A DNA stretch of 41,953 bases from an uncultured Candidatus Saccharibacteria bacterium (GCA_903946795.1 CAJAXB010000015.1:1-41953), one strand, 5' to 3'. Positions 22,080 to 30,438 are shown, counted from the stretch's first letter. The notes: generated from the sequence alone by a model not told the origin. Program-made: numbers and translations.

Positions 22080-23603
22080 ATGTCATCTGCAAATGAAAAA
22101 ATTGGCCGCTTAATTTATCAGTTACGGCAAGAACGCGGCCTCACTCAAGCAGCTTTTGCGAAACAACTTCAAACCAGCCAATCGGCAGTTAATCGCATTG
22201 AACATGGCAAACAAAATCTTAGCATAGAAACTCTTGGCCGCATTAGTGACGTACTTAATAAGTCGTTGATTCAGATTGGTGAAGGGGGCGTCAATCTACG
22301 TATTGAGGGCGGTCATGAACTGCGAGGAACAATTGAACTTAAAACGAGTAAAAATGCTGCTGTTGCTTTACTGTGTGCTAGTTTGCTCAATCATGGTGTG
22401 ACCCGCTACAAATCCTTCCCTCGCATCGAAGAAGTCAATCGAATAATTGAGGTTCTAGAGAGTATTGGAGTGAAATGTAAATGGCTACCTGGTAATGATC
22501 TTGAAATTCGCCGTCCTGCAAAGCTTGATCTGGGCGCGATCAACGGTCCTGCTGCACGGAAAACAAGAAGTGTCTTAATGCTCATTGGCTCACTCATGCA
22601 TGACTATTCACACTTTAAAATTCCCTATGCTGGGGGCTGTAAGCTTGGAGTAAGAACCATTGAGCCACATTTGCTGGTACTGGAAAATTTCGGTGTTGGC
22701 GTTCGAACTGTAACCGGTCATTACGATGTCAAAGTGAAAAAACGAACGCCCGGCGAACGCATTATGCTCTATGAAGCCGGTAATACGGTAACTAATAATG
22801 CACTCATGGCAGCCGCTCGCACTCCTGGAACAACAATTATTCAAAATGCCAGTGCTGACTATATGGTACAGGATCTTTGCTTCTTCTTGCAGAAATTAGG
22901 AGTTAAAATTTCAGGCATCGGATCTAATGTATTAACAGTGACTGGACTAGCTACTATAAAGAAAAATATAACGTTTGCTCCAAGCGAAGACCCAATTGAA
23001 GCAATGTTCTTTATATCAGCTGCGATTACGACTAATTCAAAGGTGACAATCTCACGTGTGCCAATAGACTGGATAGGGCTTGAGCTCTATAAACTCAAGG
23101 TCATGGGATTACGCTACAAAATATCTGAAAGGTATAAGGCTACAAACAATATAGTAGATCTTGTGAATCTCACTATCGAGAAACACAACGGCGGTCTTAA
23201 TGCACCAAAAGATAAATTACACCCGAATCTATGGCCGGGCGTTAATCCCGATAATATCCCCTATTTTGTACCTATAGCCGCTGTTGCTAAAGGTCGTACA
23301 CTTATCCACGACTGGATGTTTGAGAACAGAGCAATATATTACACTGAGCTGACAAAAATTGGAGCAAGTCTCGAACTCGTCGATCCGCATAGAATTTACG
23401 TGAATGGACCAACAAGATTTACAAAAGCAGATGTCGTCTGTCCTCCAGCCCTTCGCCCGGCTAGCTTGCTACTAATCGGGATGCTTGCTGCTAAAGGCAC
23501 ATCAATGCTTCGTAACGTCTATACTATTAATCGTGGATATGAAGACATTGCTGAGCGACTCAATAGTATCGGCGCGGACATAACTGTTCTCAACGAATTA
23601 TAA
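22080..23603 (+). CDS. murA: HTH-MurA fusion: UDP-GlcNAc 1-carboxyvinyltransferase with N-terminal XRE domain
   Basis: A 507-residue fusion. Residues 6-65 are an XRE helix-turn-helix (IGRLIYQLRQERGLTQAAFA, SQSAVNRIEHGKQNLSIETL). From about residue 72 the EPSP-synthase fold of MurA begins: LKTSKNAAVALLCASLLNHG with the conserved Lys, YAGGCKLGVRTIEPHLLVLE with the Cys that binds PEP and is the fosfomycin target, and near the end PPALRPASLLLIGMLAAKGT with the active-site Arg and INRGYEDIAERLNSIGADIT. The enzyme part is full length (about 435 residues against about 420 in Escherichia coli). TATATT lies 8 nt before the ATG. The HTH suggests DNA binding or autoregulation tied to the first committed step of peptidoglycan synthesis. 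Confidence 0.9.
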   Translation: MSSANEKIGRLIYQLRQERGLTQAAFAKQLQTSQSAVNRIEHGKQNLSIETLGRISDVLNKSLIQIGEGGVNLRIEGGHELRGTIELKTSKNAAVALLCASLLNHGVTRYKSFPRIEEVNRIIEVLESIGVKCKWLPGNDLEIRRPAKLDLGAINGPAARKTRSVLMLIGSLMHDYSHFKIPYAGGCKLGVRTIEPHLLVLENFGVGVRTVTGHYDVKVKKRTPGERIMLYEAGNTVTNNALMAAARTPGTTIIQNASADYMVQDLCFFLQKLGVKISGIGSNVLTVTGLATIKKNITFAPSEDPIEAMFFISAAITTNSKVTISRVPIDWIGLELYKLKVMGLRYKISERYKATNNIVDLVNLTIEKHNGGLNAPKDKLHPNLWPGVNPDNIPYFVPIAAVAKGRTLIHDWMFENRAIYYTELTKIGASLELVDPHRIYVNGPTRFTKADVVCPPALRPASLLLIGMLAAKGTSMLRNVYTINRGYEDIAERLNSIGADITVLNEL

Positions 23604-23646
23604 TAATCACGTTGTATAAACTAAAATAGGGAGTACACTAAAAATA

Positions 23647-23753
23647 GTTACCTATGTAACGCCAGTTATGAAGCATACTTTATATGTGGTCGCTTGAAGT
23701 ATGTGGAACTAGTAGCGAACCCACGGCATTGTGTAGAAATCTCTTGGGTTTTT
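23647..23753 (+). promoter_or_regulatory. Structured leader before the GGDEF gene
   Basis: Three hairpins in order: GTTAC/GTAAC (23647-23660), CATACTT/AAGTATG (23674-23703), and AACCCA/TGGGTT (23718-23750) followed by five T. The last looks like an intrinsic terminator 14 nt before the ATG, with AAGGGA as RBS behind it. An attenuator or riboswitch is possible. It lacks the recognisable core of GEMM c-di-GMP riboswitches. Confidence 0.35.
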
Positions 23754-23766
23754 ATAAAAGGGAATT

Positions 23767-24411
23767 ATGGAATCTGACAAACACTCTTTCAAGACCCCTC
23801 AAGAAAAATACATATACGATATGTCGTATATGATGGGTAGAACTATGGGTTCAATGTTGGTACGATACGTTCTTCTTGAGGAAGCTCTACATCGACAAAC
23901 AGAAGAGGCGCATAGAGATCATACGACTAAACTACTTAATTCGGCTGCAATAGAACACAAGGGTAACGAATGGGTGCAACTACGAAAACCGTTTGTAGCA
24001 ATATATTTTGATCTTCTCAATTTTAAAAAGATTAATGATTTGCACGGACATACAAATGGCAATCAATATCTACAGGATATTGGTAATATTATAGTAACTG
24101 TTACCAAGAAAGAAGATTTAGTAGCTCGTATAGGTGGGGATGAATTCTTAATATTGCTTGATACCGCAAAAGCAGAACAAGAACCAAGTGTAATCGCTCA
24201 TAACGTGATGGATAGGACTTCAAGGTACGTCACAGGCTACAACTCAGTAAACTATCCAGATATAGATAACTTAGGAATATCCAGTGGATATGCGATCTAC
24301 GATCCCTCAATGCATCCAACACTTTCTAGTGTAATAAGCGAAGCGGATATTTCTATGTCTTTGAATAAAAAACAGCAACATCATGATAATGGAGGCGCAT
24401 ACAGGGTGTGA
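23767..24411 (+). CDS. GGDEF domain protein (putative diguanylate cyclase)
   Basis: A 214-residue soluble protein. After a short N-terminal helix region comes a GGDEF domain: TKLLNSAAIEHKG, FVAIYFDLLNFKKINDLHGH with the metal-binding Asp, GNQYLQDIGNIIV, and the intact signature ARIGGDEFLILL. The C-terminal part is ISSGYAIYDPSMHPTLSSVI with EADISMSLNKKQQ. The A-site residues are present, so cyclic-di-GMP synthesis is plausible. No sensory domain or EAL domain is attached. RBS AAGGGA precedes the ATG, behind a structured leader. In a reduced genome a c-di-GMP enzyme suggests control of surface attachment, which is inference. Confidence 0.88.
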   Translation: MESDKHSFKTPQEKYIYDMSYMMGRTMGSMLVRYVLLEEALHRQTEEAHRDHTTKLLNSAAIEHKGNEWVQLRKPFVAIYFDLLNFKKINDLHGHTNGNQYLQDIGNIIVTVTKKEDLVARIGGDEFLILLDTAKAEQEPSVIAHNVMDRTSRYVTGYNSVNYPDIDNLGISSGYAIYDPSMHPTLSSVISEADISMSLNKKQQHHDNGGAYRV

Positions 24412-24475
24412 TGTTCTTGCATGTTTGTGAATATATGGTTATGCTTAACAATAGTAAATAAATAGGACCCTTCTC

Positions 24476-24733
24476 ATGGATCAAGACCAACAAACACCTC
24501 AACAAAAAACAGATCAGCAAGCTGACCAAGCTTCAGCCCCCGCCCCAGCAACACCAGAAACTGCTCCTGTAGCTCCTCCGACAGCAGGAATGCCTGCAGA
24601 TCAGCCAATTCAAGAAAATACGCCCGGAATGCAAGACAATTCAGGATCAATGCCTAAGAAACGTGCTCTTGCGATACTTGCAGTAATCGTTCTTATTGGT
24701 CTAGCATTTCTTATTACGCAATTGTTGCGCTAA
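24476..24733 (+). CDS. Small proline/alanine-rich tail-anchored protein
   Basis: An 85-residue protein: a low-complexity polar part rich in Gln, Pro and Ala (DQDQQTPQQKTDQQADQASA), then KKRALAILAVIVLIGLAFLI as a single C-terminal membrane helix. The start is ATG after AGGACCC. No family is recognised. Low-complexity tail-anchored proteins of this shape are common in Saccharibacteria-like genomes. It is convergent with dnaJ, with 1 nt between the ends. Confidence 0.65.
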   Translation: MDQDQQTPQQKTDQQADQASAPAPATPETAPVAPPTAGMPADQPIQENTPGMQDNSGSMPKKRALAILAVIVLIGLAFLITQLLR

Positions 24734-24734
24734 G

Positions 24735-25832
24735 TTAGCTAAAGAATCCTCGTTTGCCTGCAGTTGCTTTAAATTCTTTAAGAATATCTTGTTGACGCTT
24801 CGTCAACTTAGTCGGTGTTTCAACAATCACCGAAACTATATGTGCGCCGCGACCATTACCCTTCATATGCGGTACACCGTGCCCAGATAATTTAAAATCG
24901 GTACCACTTTGTGTGCCAGCAGGAACCTTCATGCGAATTGGTCCGTCTACTGTTGTAACATCAATATCTGTTCCGAGTGCTGCATCAACCATAGGAATGT
25001 GCACTTCACTTAAAATTAAGTCACCTTCTCGAGTAAACGACTTGTGAGGTTTTACACGAATATGCACGTACAAATCACCTTTTGAGCCACGAGCAATTGC
25101 TTCACCTTGTTCACGAAGCCGAATTGTTGCACCATCGTCAATTCCTGCAGGAATTTTAAGCGTAATTGTTTGATCTTTTTTAGCCGTTCCCTTACCGTGA
25201 CAAACGCTACATACTTTCTCGGGTATCTTTCCTGAACCCCTACAATCATTACAGACAGTTGCCTGTTGAATATCTCCGAATACCGTTCGTGTAATACGGG
25301 TTACTTGACCACTACCCTTACAGGTGTCACATGTCTTTAAATCATGCCCAGGCTCTGCCGTAGATCCCTTACAATGATCACACGTATCATCAAGTGTTAC
25401 GCTCAGCTTATGCTCTTTACCAAATATTCCTTCTTCAAAACTAAGGTCTACTGAAGTTTCTATATCTCGGCCACGTGATGGTTGCTGACGCTGTTGGCCG
25501 CCGCCAAAGAAACTTCCAAAGATGTCACCTAATCCAAGATCACCAAAATCAAAGTTTACATTTTGGCCACCGCCGAAGCCAGCATATGGATTGCCACCGT
25601 CACTTGCAGCACTACTGCCTACTCCCGCGTGACCAAACTGATCGTAGCGTTGACGCTTGCGATCATCTTTTAGCACTTCATATGCTTCGTTTATTTCTTT
25701 AAACTTAGCTTCATCTCCACCAGCCTTGTCAGGGTGGTGTTCAATAGCTTTCTTCCGAAATGCTTTCTTGATTTCGTCATCACTGGCAGTCTTACCGACT
25801 CCCAGCACGTCGTAGTAGTCGCGCTTACTCAT
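24735..25832 (-). CDS. dnaJ: Chaperone DnaJ
   Basis: A 365-residue type I DnaJ: J domain with HPD (KKAIEHHPDKAGGDEAKFKE), a Gly/Phe-rich linker (GGGQNVNFDFGDLGLGDIFG), four zinc-binding CxxCxGxG-type repeats (CDHCKGST, CDTCKGSG, CNDCRGSG, CSVCHGKG), and the C-terminal substrate domain. The frame extends to 25850, but MSKRDYYDVLGVGKTASDD at the ATG 25830-25832 is the family start. It stimulates DnaK ATPase and delivers unfolded proteins. It follows dnaK by 51 nt, completing the grpE-dnaK-dnaJ order; the first zinc motif lacks its last glycine (CDHCKGST). Confidence 0.97.
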   Translation of the reverse strand: MSKRDYYDVLGVGKTASDDEIKKAFRKKAIEHHPDKAGGDEAKFKEINEAYEVLKDDRKRQRYDQFGHAGVGSSAASDGGNPYAGFGGGQNVNFDFGDLGLGDIFGSFFGGGQQRQQPSRGRDIETSVDLSFEEGIFGKEHKLSVTLDDTCDHCKGSTAEPGHDLKTCDTCKGSGQVTRITRTVFGDIQQATVCNDCRGSGKIPEKVCSVCHGKGTAKKDQTITLKIPAGIDDGATIRLREQGEAIARGSKGDLYVHIRVKPHKSFTREGDLILSEVHIPMVDAALGTDIDVTTVDGPIRMKVPAGTQSGTDFKLSGHGVPHMKGNGRGAHIVSVIVETPTKLTKRQQDILKEFKATAGKRGFFS

Positions 25833-25883
25833 TACTGTTAATCTTAGCACCTACATGGGTTAGGGCGCTAGCCTTGTAAGGTG

Positions 25884-27791
25884 TTATTTATCTTTTTTTT
25901 CGTCTTCAACAACTTCGCCTTCTACAGGTTCGTCTTTTTCTTTTTTATCTTCAGCGTCTTTATCTGATTCTTCTTTTGCGGCAGCTTCGTACATTTTTGC
26001 ACCAACTGGCATAATTGCATCACTCAGTTCTTTTGCTGCTTTTTCAAGTGCGTCCTTGTCAGCGTCTTTATCTTCAGCAACTTTCTTGGCAACTTCAACT
26101 GCATCGTCAATTACTTTTGCGTCTTCTTCCGAAATCTTATCTTTGTTATCTGACTTCATCTTTTCAGCTTGGTACATAGCACTATCCAGCTGGTTTCGTG
26201 CATCGATACTTTCACGCTTCTTCTTATCTTCTTCGGCGTGGGCTTCAGCTTCTTTTGCCATCTTTTCGACTTCTTCTTTAGATAGACCACTACTTCCTTG
26301 AATCGTGATAGATTGTTCTTTGCCAGTTCCCTTGTCTTTTGCAGAAACGTTTAGGATACCGTTTGCATCAAGGTTAAAGGTAACTTCGATTTGCGGGACG
26401 CCACGTGGCGCAGATGGAATGCCATCGAGCACAAAGCGGCCAAGGCTTTTATTGTCAGCAACGAACTCGCGTTCACCCTGCACAACATGAATTTCTACCT
26501 GGCTCTGATTATCTGCAGCTGTACTAAATACTTCGCTCTTACTGCTTGGTATGGTTGTATTGCGCTCAATAAGTTTTGTCGCAACACCACCAAGAGTTTC
26601 GATACCCAAAGAGAGTGGGGTGACATCTAGAAGGAGTACATCCTTCACATCACCTTGCAATACTCCCCCTTGAATTGCAGCACCAATAGCGACAACTTCA
26701 TCTGGGTTAACACCCTGCATAGGATCTTTACCAAAGATCTTTTTCACTTTTTCTACAACTGCTGGCATACGGGTCATACCACCAACGAGGACTACCGCAT
26801 CAATATCACTTGCTTTGAGCTTTGCGTCTTTAAGCGCTTTTTCACAAGGGATAGCAGTCTTATCGATAAGATCGCCAACGAGTTTTTCAAGATTTGCACG
26901 ACTGAGCTTGTGTTCAAAGTGCTTAGGTCCATCTGCATCGGCAGTTAAGAAAGGTAGGTTGATATCAACTTCATTGGTTGTAGATAGTTCAATCTTAGCT
27001 TTTTCTGCTTCGTCACGAAGTCGCTGCATTGCTGCCTTGTCATCAATGACATTAACACCACTTTCTTTCTTAAACTCTTCAACAAGGTAATTAACTATGA
27101 CGCGGTCAAAATCAGCACCACCAAGGTGTGTGTCACCATTAGTGCTCTTTACTTCAAAGACACCGTCACCGAGCTCAAGAATTGAAACGTCAAATGTACC
27201 ACCACCAAGGTCGAATACAGCAATCTTTTCATCTTTCTTACTACCCTTATCAAGTCCGTAGGCGAGGGCAGCTGCTGTTGGTTCGTTAATAATTCGCTTG
27301 ACTTCAAGTCCAGCAATTTTACCAGCATCTTTAGTTGCTTGACGCTGAGAATCATCAAAGTATGCAGGCACCGTAATGACTGCTTCTGTCACAGGACCAC
27401 CAGTAAAGCTTTCAGCATCTGCTTTTAGTTTACTGAGCACCATGGCACTTACTTCTTCAGGGCTGTATTCTTTATCACCCATCTTAACTTTAACGCTTTT
27501 ACCGCTCTTGACCATTTCGTAGCCCATAAGCTTAATATCGCGCTGGACTTCTTTATCTTCCCAGCTACGTCCAATAAGACGCTTTACTTCATAAATTGTA
27601 TTTGCTGGATTTGTAACCATTTGTCGTCGAGCAACTTGACCAACAAGGCGTTCCCCATTTTTATTGAGTGCAACAACACTTGGAGTTGTGCGCGCACCTT
27701 CGCTATTAGCAATAATTTCAGGTTTTCCTGATTGCATAACAGCCATGGCGCTGTTTGTTGTTCCAAGGTCGATACCGATAATCTTACCCAT
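25884..27791 (-). CDS. dnaK: Chaperone DnaK (Hsp70)
   Basis: A 635-residue Hsp70. The nucleotide domain opens [20 protein letters not shown] and contains [40 protein letters not shown] and [20 protein letters not shown]. The linker [19 protein letters not shown] leads to the substrate domain, and the tail is acidic and Lys/Glu-rich, ending DEKKDK. A longer frame (to 27806) starts with TTG; GGAG lies 9 nt before the ATG at 27789-27791, so that start is chosen. It has its own promoter with two CIRCE operators upstream, separate from hrcA-grpE. It is the central heat-shock chaperone. Confidence 0.98.
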   Translation of the reverse strand: MGKIIGIDLGTTNSAMAVMQSGKPEIIANSEGARTTPSVVALNKNGERLVGQVARRQMVTNPANTIYEVKRLIGRSWEDKEVQRDIKLMGYEMVKSGKSVKVKMGDKEYSPEEVSAMVLSKLKADAESFTGGPVTEAVITVPAYFDDSQRQATKDAGKIAGLEVKRIINEPTAAALAYGLDKGSKKDEKIAVFDLGGGTFDVSILELGDGVFEVKSTNGDTHLGGADFDRVIVNYLVEEFKKESGVNVIDDKAAMQRLRDEAEKAKIELSTTNEVDINLPFLTADADGPKHFEHKLSRANLEKLVGDLIDKTAIPCEKALKDAKLKASDIDAVVLVGGMTRMPAVVEKVKKIFGKDPMQGVNPDEVVAIGAAIQGGVLQGDVKDVLLLDVTPLSLGIETLGGVATKLIERNTTIPSSKSEVFSTAADNQSQVEIHVVQGEREFVADNKSLGRFVLDGIPSAPRGVPQIEVTFNLDANGILNVSAKDKGTGKEQSITIQGSSGLSKEEVEKMAKEAEAHAEEDKKKRESIDARNQLDSAMYQAEKMKSDNKDKISEEDAKVIDDAVEVAKKVAEDKDADKDALEKAAKELSDAIMPVGAKMYEAAAKEESDKDAEDKKEKDEPVEGEVVEDEKKDK

Positions 27792-27852
27792 ATTATGATT
27801 CTCCAATTATTTTATTAGTTATCATTTTATCAATATATACTGCACTGATAAG

Positions 27853-27879
27853 CTAGCAGACCAGCATATTGAGTGCTAA
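27853..27879 (-). promoter_or_regulatory. CIRCE operator 2 of dnaK
   Basis: Plus strand: CTAGCAGAC, 9-nt spacer, GAGTGCTAA. The right arm is a perfect CIRCE half-site and the left arm matches TTAGCACTC at six of nine. It overlaps the predicted transcription start of dnaK. Confidence 0.75.
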
Positions 27880-27883
27880 TACA

Positions 27884-27892
27884 ATTGTATCA
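27884..27892 (-). promoter_or_regulatory. dnaK extended -10
   Basis: Minus-strand TGATACAAT, hexamer 27884-27889, between the two CIRCE elements. A TTGACA at 27913-27918 lies inside the upstream CIRCE spacer; its distance to this -10 is too long, but it would fit an overlapping TATGAT (27889-27894) with an 18-nt spacer. Confidence 0.55.
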
Positions 27893-27900
27893 TAATAAAT

Positions 27901-27927
27901 TTGGCAGTCTAGTGTCAAGAGTGCTAA
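27901..27927 (-). promoter_or_regulatory. CIRCE operator 1 of dnaK
   Basis: Plus strand: TTGGCAGTC, 9-nt spacer, GAGTGCTAA. The left arm matches the consensus at seven of nine and the right arm perfectly. It covers the -35 region, so HrcA bound here would block polymerase. Confidence 0.8.
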
Positions 27928-27946
27928 TTTTGTTAAATAATAATTA

Positions 27947-28438
27947 TTATTGCTTTGTTACTTTTACCATTGCATGGCGAATGATAGTATCACCGATTTG
28001 GTAGCCTGCTTGTAGTTCTTCAGAAACAATTTCCTTATCCCCTTCTCCGTCATCTACTCCAACAGCTTCATGTACGTGTGGATTGAACTCCTGGCCAACA
28101 GTTGGAATGCGTTGCACACCCATATCAGATAGTGTTTTTTCGAATTGCATGACCACTCCCTGGACACCCTTGACGTAATCATCGTTTTTTAAGTTTTCAG
28201 GTACATGCTTCAGTGCTCTTTCAAAGTTATCAATCACGGGCAGTAACTCGCTCACAACACTTGCTTTTAAGGTCGATTTTAGATTAGTTATCTGCTCATC
28301 ATGACGTCTGCGCATATTCATTGCATCTGCGCGTTCTCGTTGCAAGGCTTCAGTTAGTGTTTCAACTTCGTGTGTCAACAGAGCCGTATGATCAACTTTC
28401 GGTTCTTTTGGTAGTGGTTGTTTCTGGTCTTTAGCCAT
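27947..28438 (-). CDS. grpE: Nucleotide exchange factor GrpE
   Basis: A 163-residue protein with a charged N-terminal tail, a long coiled-coil (HEVETLTEALQRERADAMNM, RRRHDEQITNLKSTLK) and the C-terminal beta domain: LPVIDNFERALKHVP, GVVMQFEKTLSDMGVQRIPT, FNPHVHEAVGVDDGEG, and GYQIGDTIIRHAMVKVTK. GrpE releases ADP from DnaK. Its start overlaps hrcA by 8 nt, so the two are translationally coupled and under the hrcA CIRCE. A 155-nt gap then separates it from dnaK, holding a second promoter. Confidence 0.97.
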   Translation of the reverse strand: MAKDQKQPLPKEPKVDHTALLTHEVETLTEALQRERADAMNMRRRHDEQITNLKSTLKASVVSELLPVIDNFERALKHVPENLKNDDYVKGVQGVVMQFEKTLSDMGVQRIPTVGQEFNPHVHEAVGVDDGEGDKEIVSEELQAGYQIGDTIIRHAMVKVTKQ

Positions 28439-29141
28439 ATAATGCCTCCTCTAATGCTTCTCCTGTGCGTCGTACTAACATCATGACGTCTCGATAACTT
28501 TGCCGTGTTGGACCGAGTACCCCAACATAGCTACTGTCACTATAGTTACTGCGAAATCGACTGACGATGAGTGAGCAACCAGCACTGCGACCAATTGGAT
28601 TCTCTTGACCAATATACACACTTAAGGGTTCGTTCGGTGCGGCTTCGTATAGCCATGGTTCAAGATTATCAAGCAGGCGTGCAACTTCTCGCACTTGCTC
28701 GTTATTAATAAATTCAGGCTGACCAAAAAGATTAGAGAGACCACTCATATAAAGCTGATCTCCAATTGTAGCGATACCAAGGTTATGCGTTAAATCAACT
28801 AACGTATCGACAGCATTTTTTATGATTTGGTCGCTAACACCTCCATGTATAACCCGAGTTGCAAGTGCTTTTTCGGCCCTGCGCTCCACTGCACTTGCTG
28901 GATGATTCGCATTGAGGTTGTTGACGTAATAACGATACCCTTTGTCTGTAGGTATTCTGCCAGCACTCGTATGCGGTTGTGTAATAAGGCCTTGGCGTTC
29001 TAGGACAGCCATTTCAGAACGAATAGTGGCAGAAGAAACAGAAAAAACCTTCGCCAGTAAACTAGAGCCCACAGGGCTAGCCACTTCTGCGTATTGCTCA
29101 ACGATTGCCTGCAATATTCGTACTTGTCGATCAGTTAACAT
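28431..29141 (-). CDS. hrcA: Heat-inducible transcription repressor HrcA (short form)
   Basis: HrcA binds CIRCE and represses chaperone genes. The 236-residue protein starts MLTDRQVRILQAIVEQYAEV, has the winged helix (SPVGSSLLAKVFSVSSATIR, EMAVLERQGLITQPHTSAGR, IPTDKGYRYYV) and a C-terminal part with VYIGQENPIGRSAGCSLIVS, GVLGPTRQSYRDVMMLVRRT. Most HrcA proteins have about 340 residues, so the middle domain is reduced. TGC-TAAAAT ends 6 nt before the ATG, predicting a leaderless mRNA, and a CIRCE overlaps that box, so autoregulation is expected. Confidence 0.95.
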   Translation of the reverse strand: MLTDRQVRILQAIVEQYAEVASPVGSSLLAKVFSVSSATIRSEMAVLERQGLITQPHTSAGRIPTDKGYRYYVNNLNANHPASAVERRAEKALATRVIHGGVSDQIIKNAVDTLVDLTHNLGIATIGDQLYMSGLSNLFGQPEFINNEQVREVARLLDNLEPWLYEAAPNEPLSVYIGQENPIGRSAGCSLIVSRFRSNYSDSSYVGVLGPTRQSYRDVMMLVRRTGEALEEALYG

Positions 29142-29147
29142 GTATGT

Positions 29148-29156
29148 ATTTTAGCA
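29148..29156 (-). promoter_or_regulatory. hrcA extended -10
   Basis: Minus-strand TGCTAAAAT, hexamer 29148-29153, 6 nt before the ATG. It is overlapped by the CIRCE element. Confidence 0.55.
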
Positions 29157-29177
29157 CTTAACGTCAATGACTGCCAG
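29151..29177 (-). promoter_or_regulatory. CIRCE operator of hrcA
   Basis: Plus strand: TTAGCACTT, 9-nt spacer, GACTGCCAG. The first arm matches CIRCE at eight of nine and the second at six of nine. It lies between the gmk-like stop and hrcA. The degenerate arm (CTGGCAGTC on the other strand) matches that of dnaK CIRCE 1 (TTGGCAGTC) at eight of nine, so it may be a lineage variant of the operator. Confidence 0.75.
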
Positions 29178-29178
29178 A

Positions 29179-29898
29179 TTAGTGCTTTTGTAGCCTGTCA
29201 AGTAACCGTTCGGCTACTTGTTTTGCTGCACGCTCTTTGTTTGGATCTGCCTTACCATGAGCAATGTCTGTAATGTCTTGAACAACCTCAGGTAGCGCAT
29301 CGTTAATAACAAAGTGGTAATATCCCGTGTTCAATGCTGTCTGTAATTCATTGCGCGCACTTTCCATACGGTGCTGTTTTTCAAGGTCAGCGATTGCTCC
29401 TCGTTTAACCCACCTATTCATCCATTCATCGTAGCTTGGCGGCACAACAAAAATTGCTATAGCTTCAGGATTTGCTTTCATAATAACTTCTACACCTTGC
29501 ACTTCAAGATCGGTAATCGCAAGCTTATTGGCTTGAGCCGCTTTATCAAACTCTTCAATACTTAACCCCGAAACTTGCTGGTCATGAATCAAGGCAGCTT
29601 CGATGTATTTTCCCTGCTTAAGTCTTTCAAGCACTTCTTCTTCACTGCGAAACCAGTATTGGACTCCGTCTTGCTCGAGCACTCCATCATTGAGACGCTT
29701 TTCTCGAGTTGTATCTGAAATAACAGGGTAGAATTGTTCTGTGTTTAAAAGTTCTTCAATAATAGTATTCCGTCCAGAGGCTGTAATTGCGCTTAACATA
29801 ATAAAGTTTGTGCGCGATAGAAGCTCTCTAGAAGTAGCGGACATGACATAAGATTGTAATATTTCTCGGAATTCTTCTGCATGTCGTAGTGTATTCAT
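29179..29898 (-). CDS. Guanylate kinase-like protein with degenerate P-loop
   Basis: A 239-residue protein with the guanylate kinase fold: ISDTTREKRLNDGVLEQDGV with the GMP-binding TTR element, QYWFRSEEEVLERLKQGKYI, then AITDLEVQGVEVIMK and AIFVVPPSYDEWMNRWVKRG. However, the phosphate loop, normally GPSGAGKS, reads LSAITASGRNTIIEELL: the first Gly is Ala, the Lys is Arg and the Ser is Asn. Activity is therefore uncertain, and it might be a non-catalytic paralogue. An additional N-terminal segment of about 30 residues precedes the fold. TGC-TATAAA lies 6 nt before the ATG. It precedes the heat-shock genes on the same strand. Confidence 0.8.
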   Translation of the reverse strand: MNTLRHAEEFREILQSYVMSATSRELLSRTNFIMLSAITASGRNTIIEELLNTEQFYPVISDTTREKRLNDGVLEQDGVQYWFRSEEEVLERLKQGKYIEAALIHDQQVSGLSIEEFDKAAQANKLAITDLEVQGVEVIMKANPEAIAIFVVPPSYDEWMNRWVKRGAIADLEKQHRMESARNELQTALNTGYYHFVINDALPEVVQDITDIAHGKADPNKERAAKQVAERLLDRLQKH

Positions 29899-29940
29899 AG
29901 TATATTTATAGCAGAAAGATAAAATTTTATGGAGAAAGAT

Positions 29941-30402
29941 ATGAAAAAAGCACCGGAATTTTCACTACCAGATCAAAACGGAAAGCTGCGAACGCTTAAA
30001 GAATTTGCTGGACGCTGGATTGTTCTCTATTTCTATCCAAAGGATAATACGCCAGGTTGTACAAAAGAAGCATGCAATTTTAGGGATGAACGTGATGCGA
30101 TTGCAGAGTATGGAAATGCAGTTGTTATTGGCGTGAGTAAGGATTCTGTTGAAAGTCACGCAAAATTTGCTGAGAAGCATAATATTAACTTCACCCTGTT
30201 AAGTGATACTGACCATAAGACTATAGAAGCGTATGGATCGTGGAAAGAAACACATATTCTTGGAGTAACAAAAGGAGCCATTAAGAGAAATACTTATTTA
30301 ATTAGCCCTGATGGTATGATCGCCAAAGAATATGTTGGTGTCAATCCCGTTACGCATGCCGCACAAATCATTAAAGATTTGCAAGAACTAGCCAAGAAGT
30401 AA
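29941..30402 (+). CDS. bcp: Thioredoxin-dependent peroxiredoxin (Bcp/PrxQ type)
   Basis: A 153-residue peroxiredoxin: MKKAPEFSLPDQNGKLRTLK, LYFYPKDNTPGCTKEACNFR with the peroxidatic Cys in PGCT and a second Cys five residues on (PrxQ type), GVSKDSVESHAKFAEKHNIN, and TYLISPDGMIAKEYVGVNP. It reduces peroxides with electrons from thioredoxin. The frame also has an ATG at 29929, but GGAGA sits 6 nt before the ATG at 29941, so that is preferred. It is divergent from the gmk-like gene, with about 40 nt between the starts. Confidence 0.95.
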   Translation: MKKAPEFSLPDQNGKLRTLKEFAGRWIVLYFYPKDNTPGCTKEACNFRDERDAIAEYGNAVVIGVSKDSVESHAKFAEKHNINFTLLSDTDHKTIEAYGSWKETHILGVTKGAIKRNTYLISPDGMIAKEYVGVNPVTHAAQIIKDLQELAKK

Positions 30403-30425
30403 TAAATATAGATGTGTTAGTACTG

Positions 30426-30431
30426 TATACT
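30426..30431 (+). promoter_or_regulatory. -10 box of the ion channel gene
   Basis: TATACT, 7 nt before the ATG at 30439; a leaderless transcript is predicted. Confidence 0.5.
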
Positions 30432-30438
30432 GACAGGT

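Noticed and set aside
23647-23753. GEMM c-di-GMP riboswitch
   Set aside because: The hairpins are real by eye, but none of the conserved GEMM core sequence is recognisable.
25844-25872. CIRCE operator between dnaK and dnaJ
   Set aside because: TTAGCAC and GCGCTA form a weak dyad, but the spacer is 10 nt and only about six of nine bases of the second arm match; too degenerate to call.
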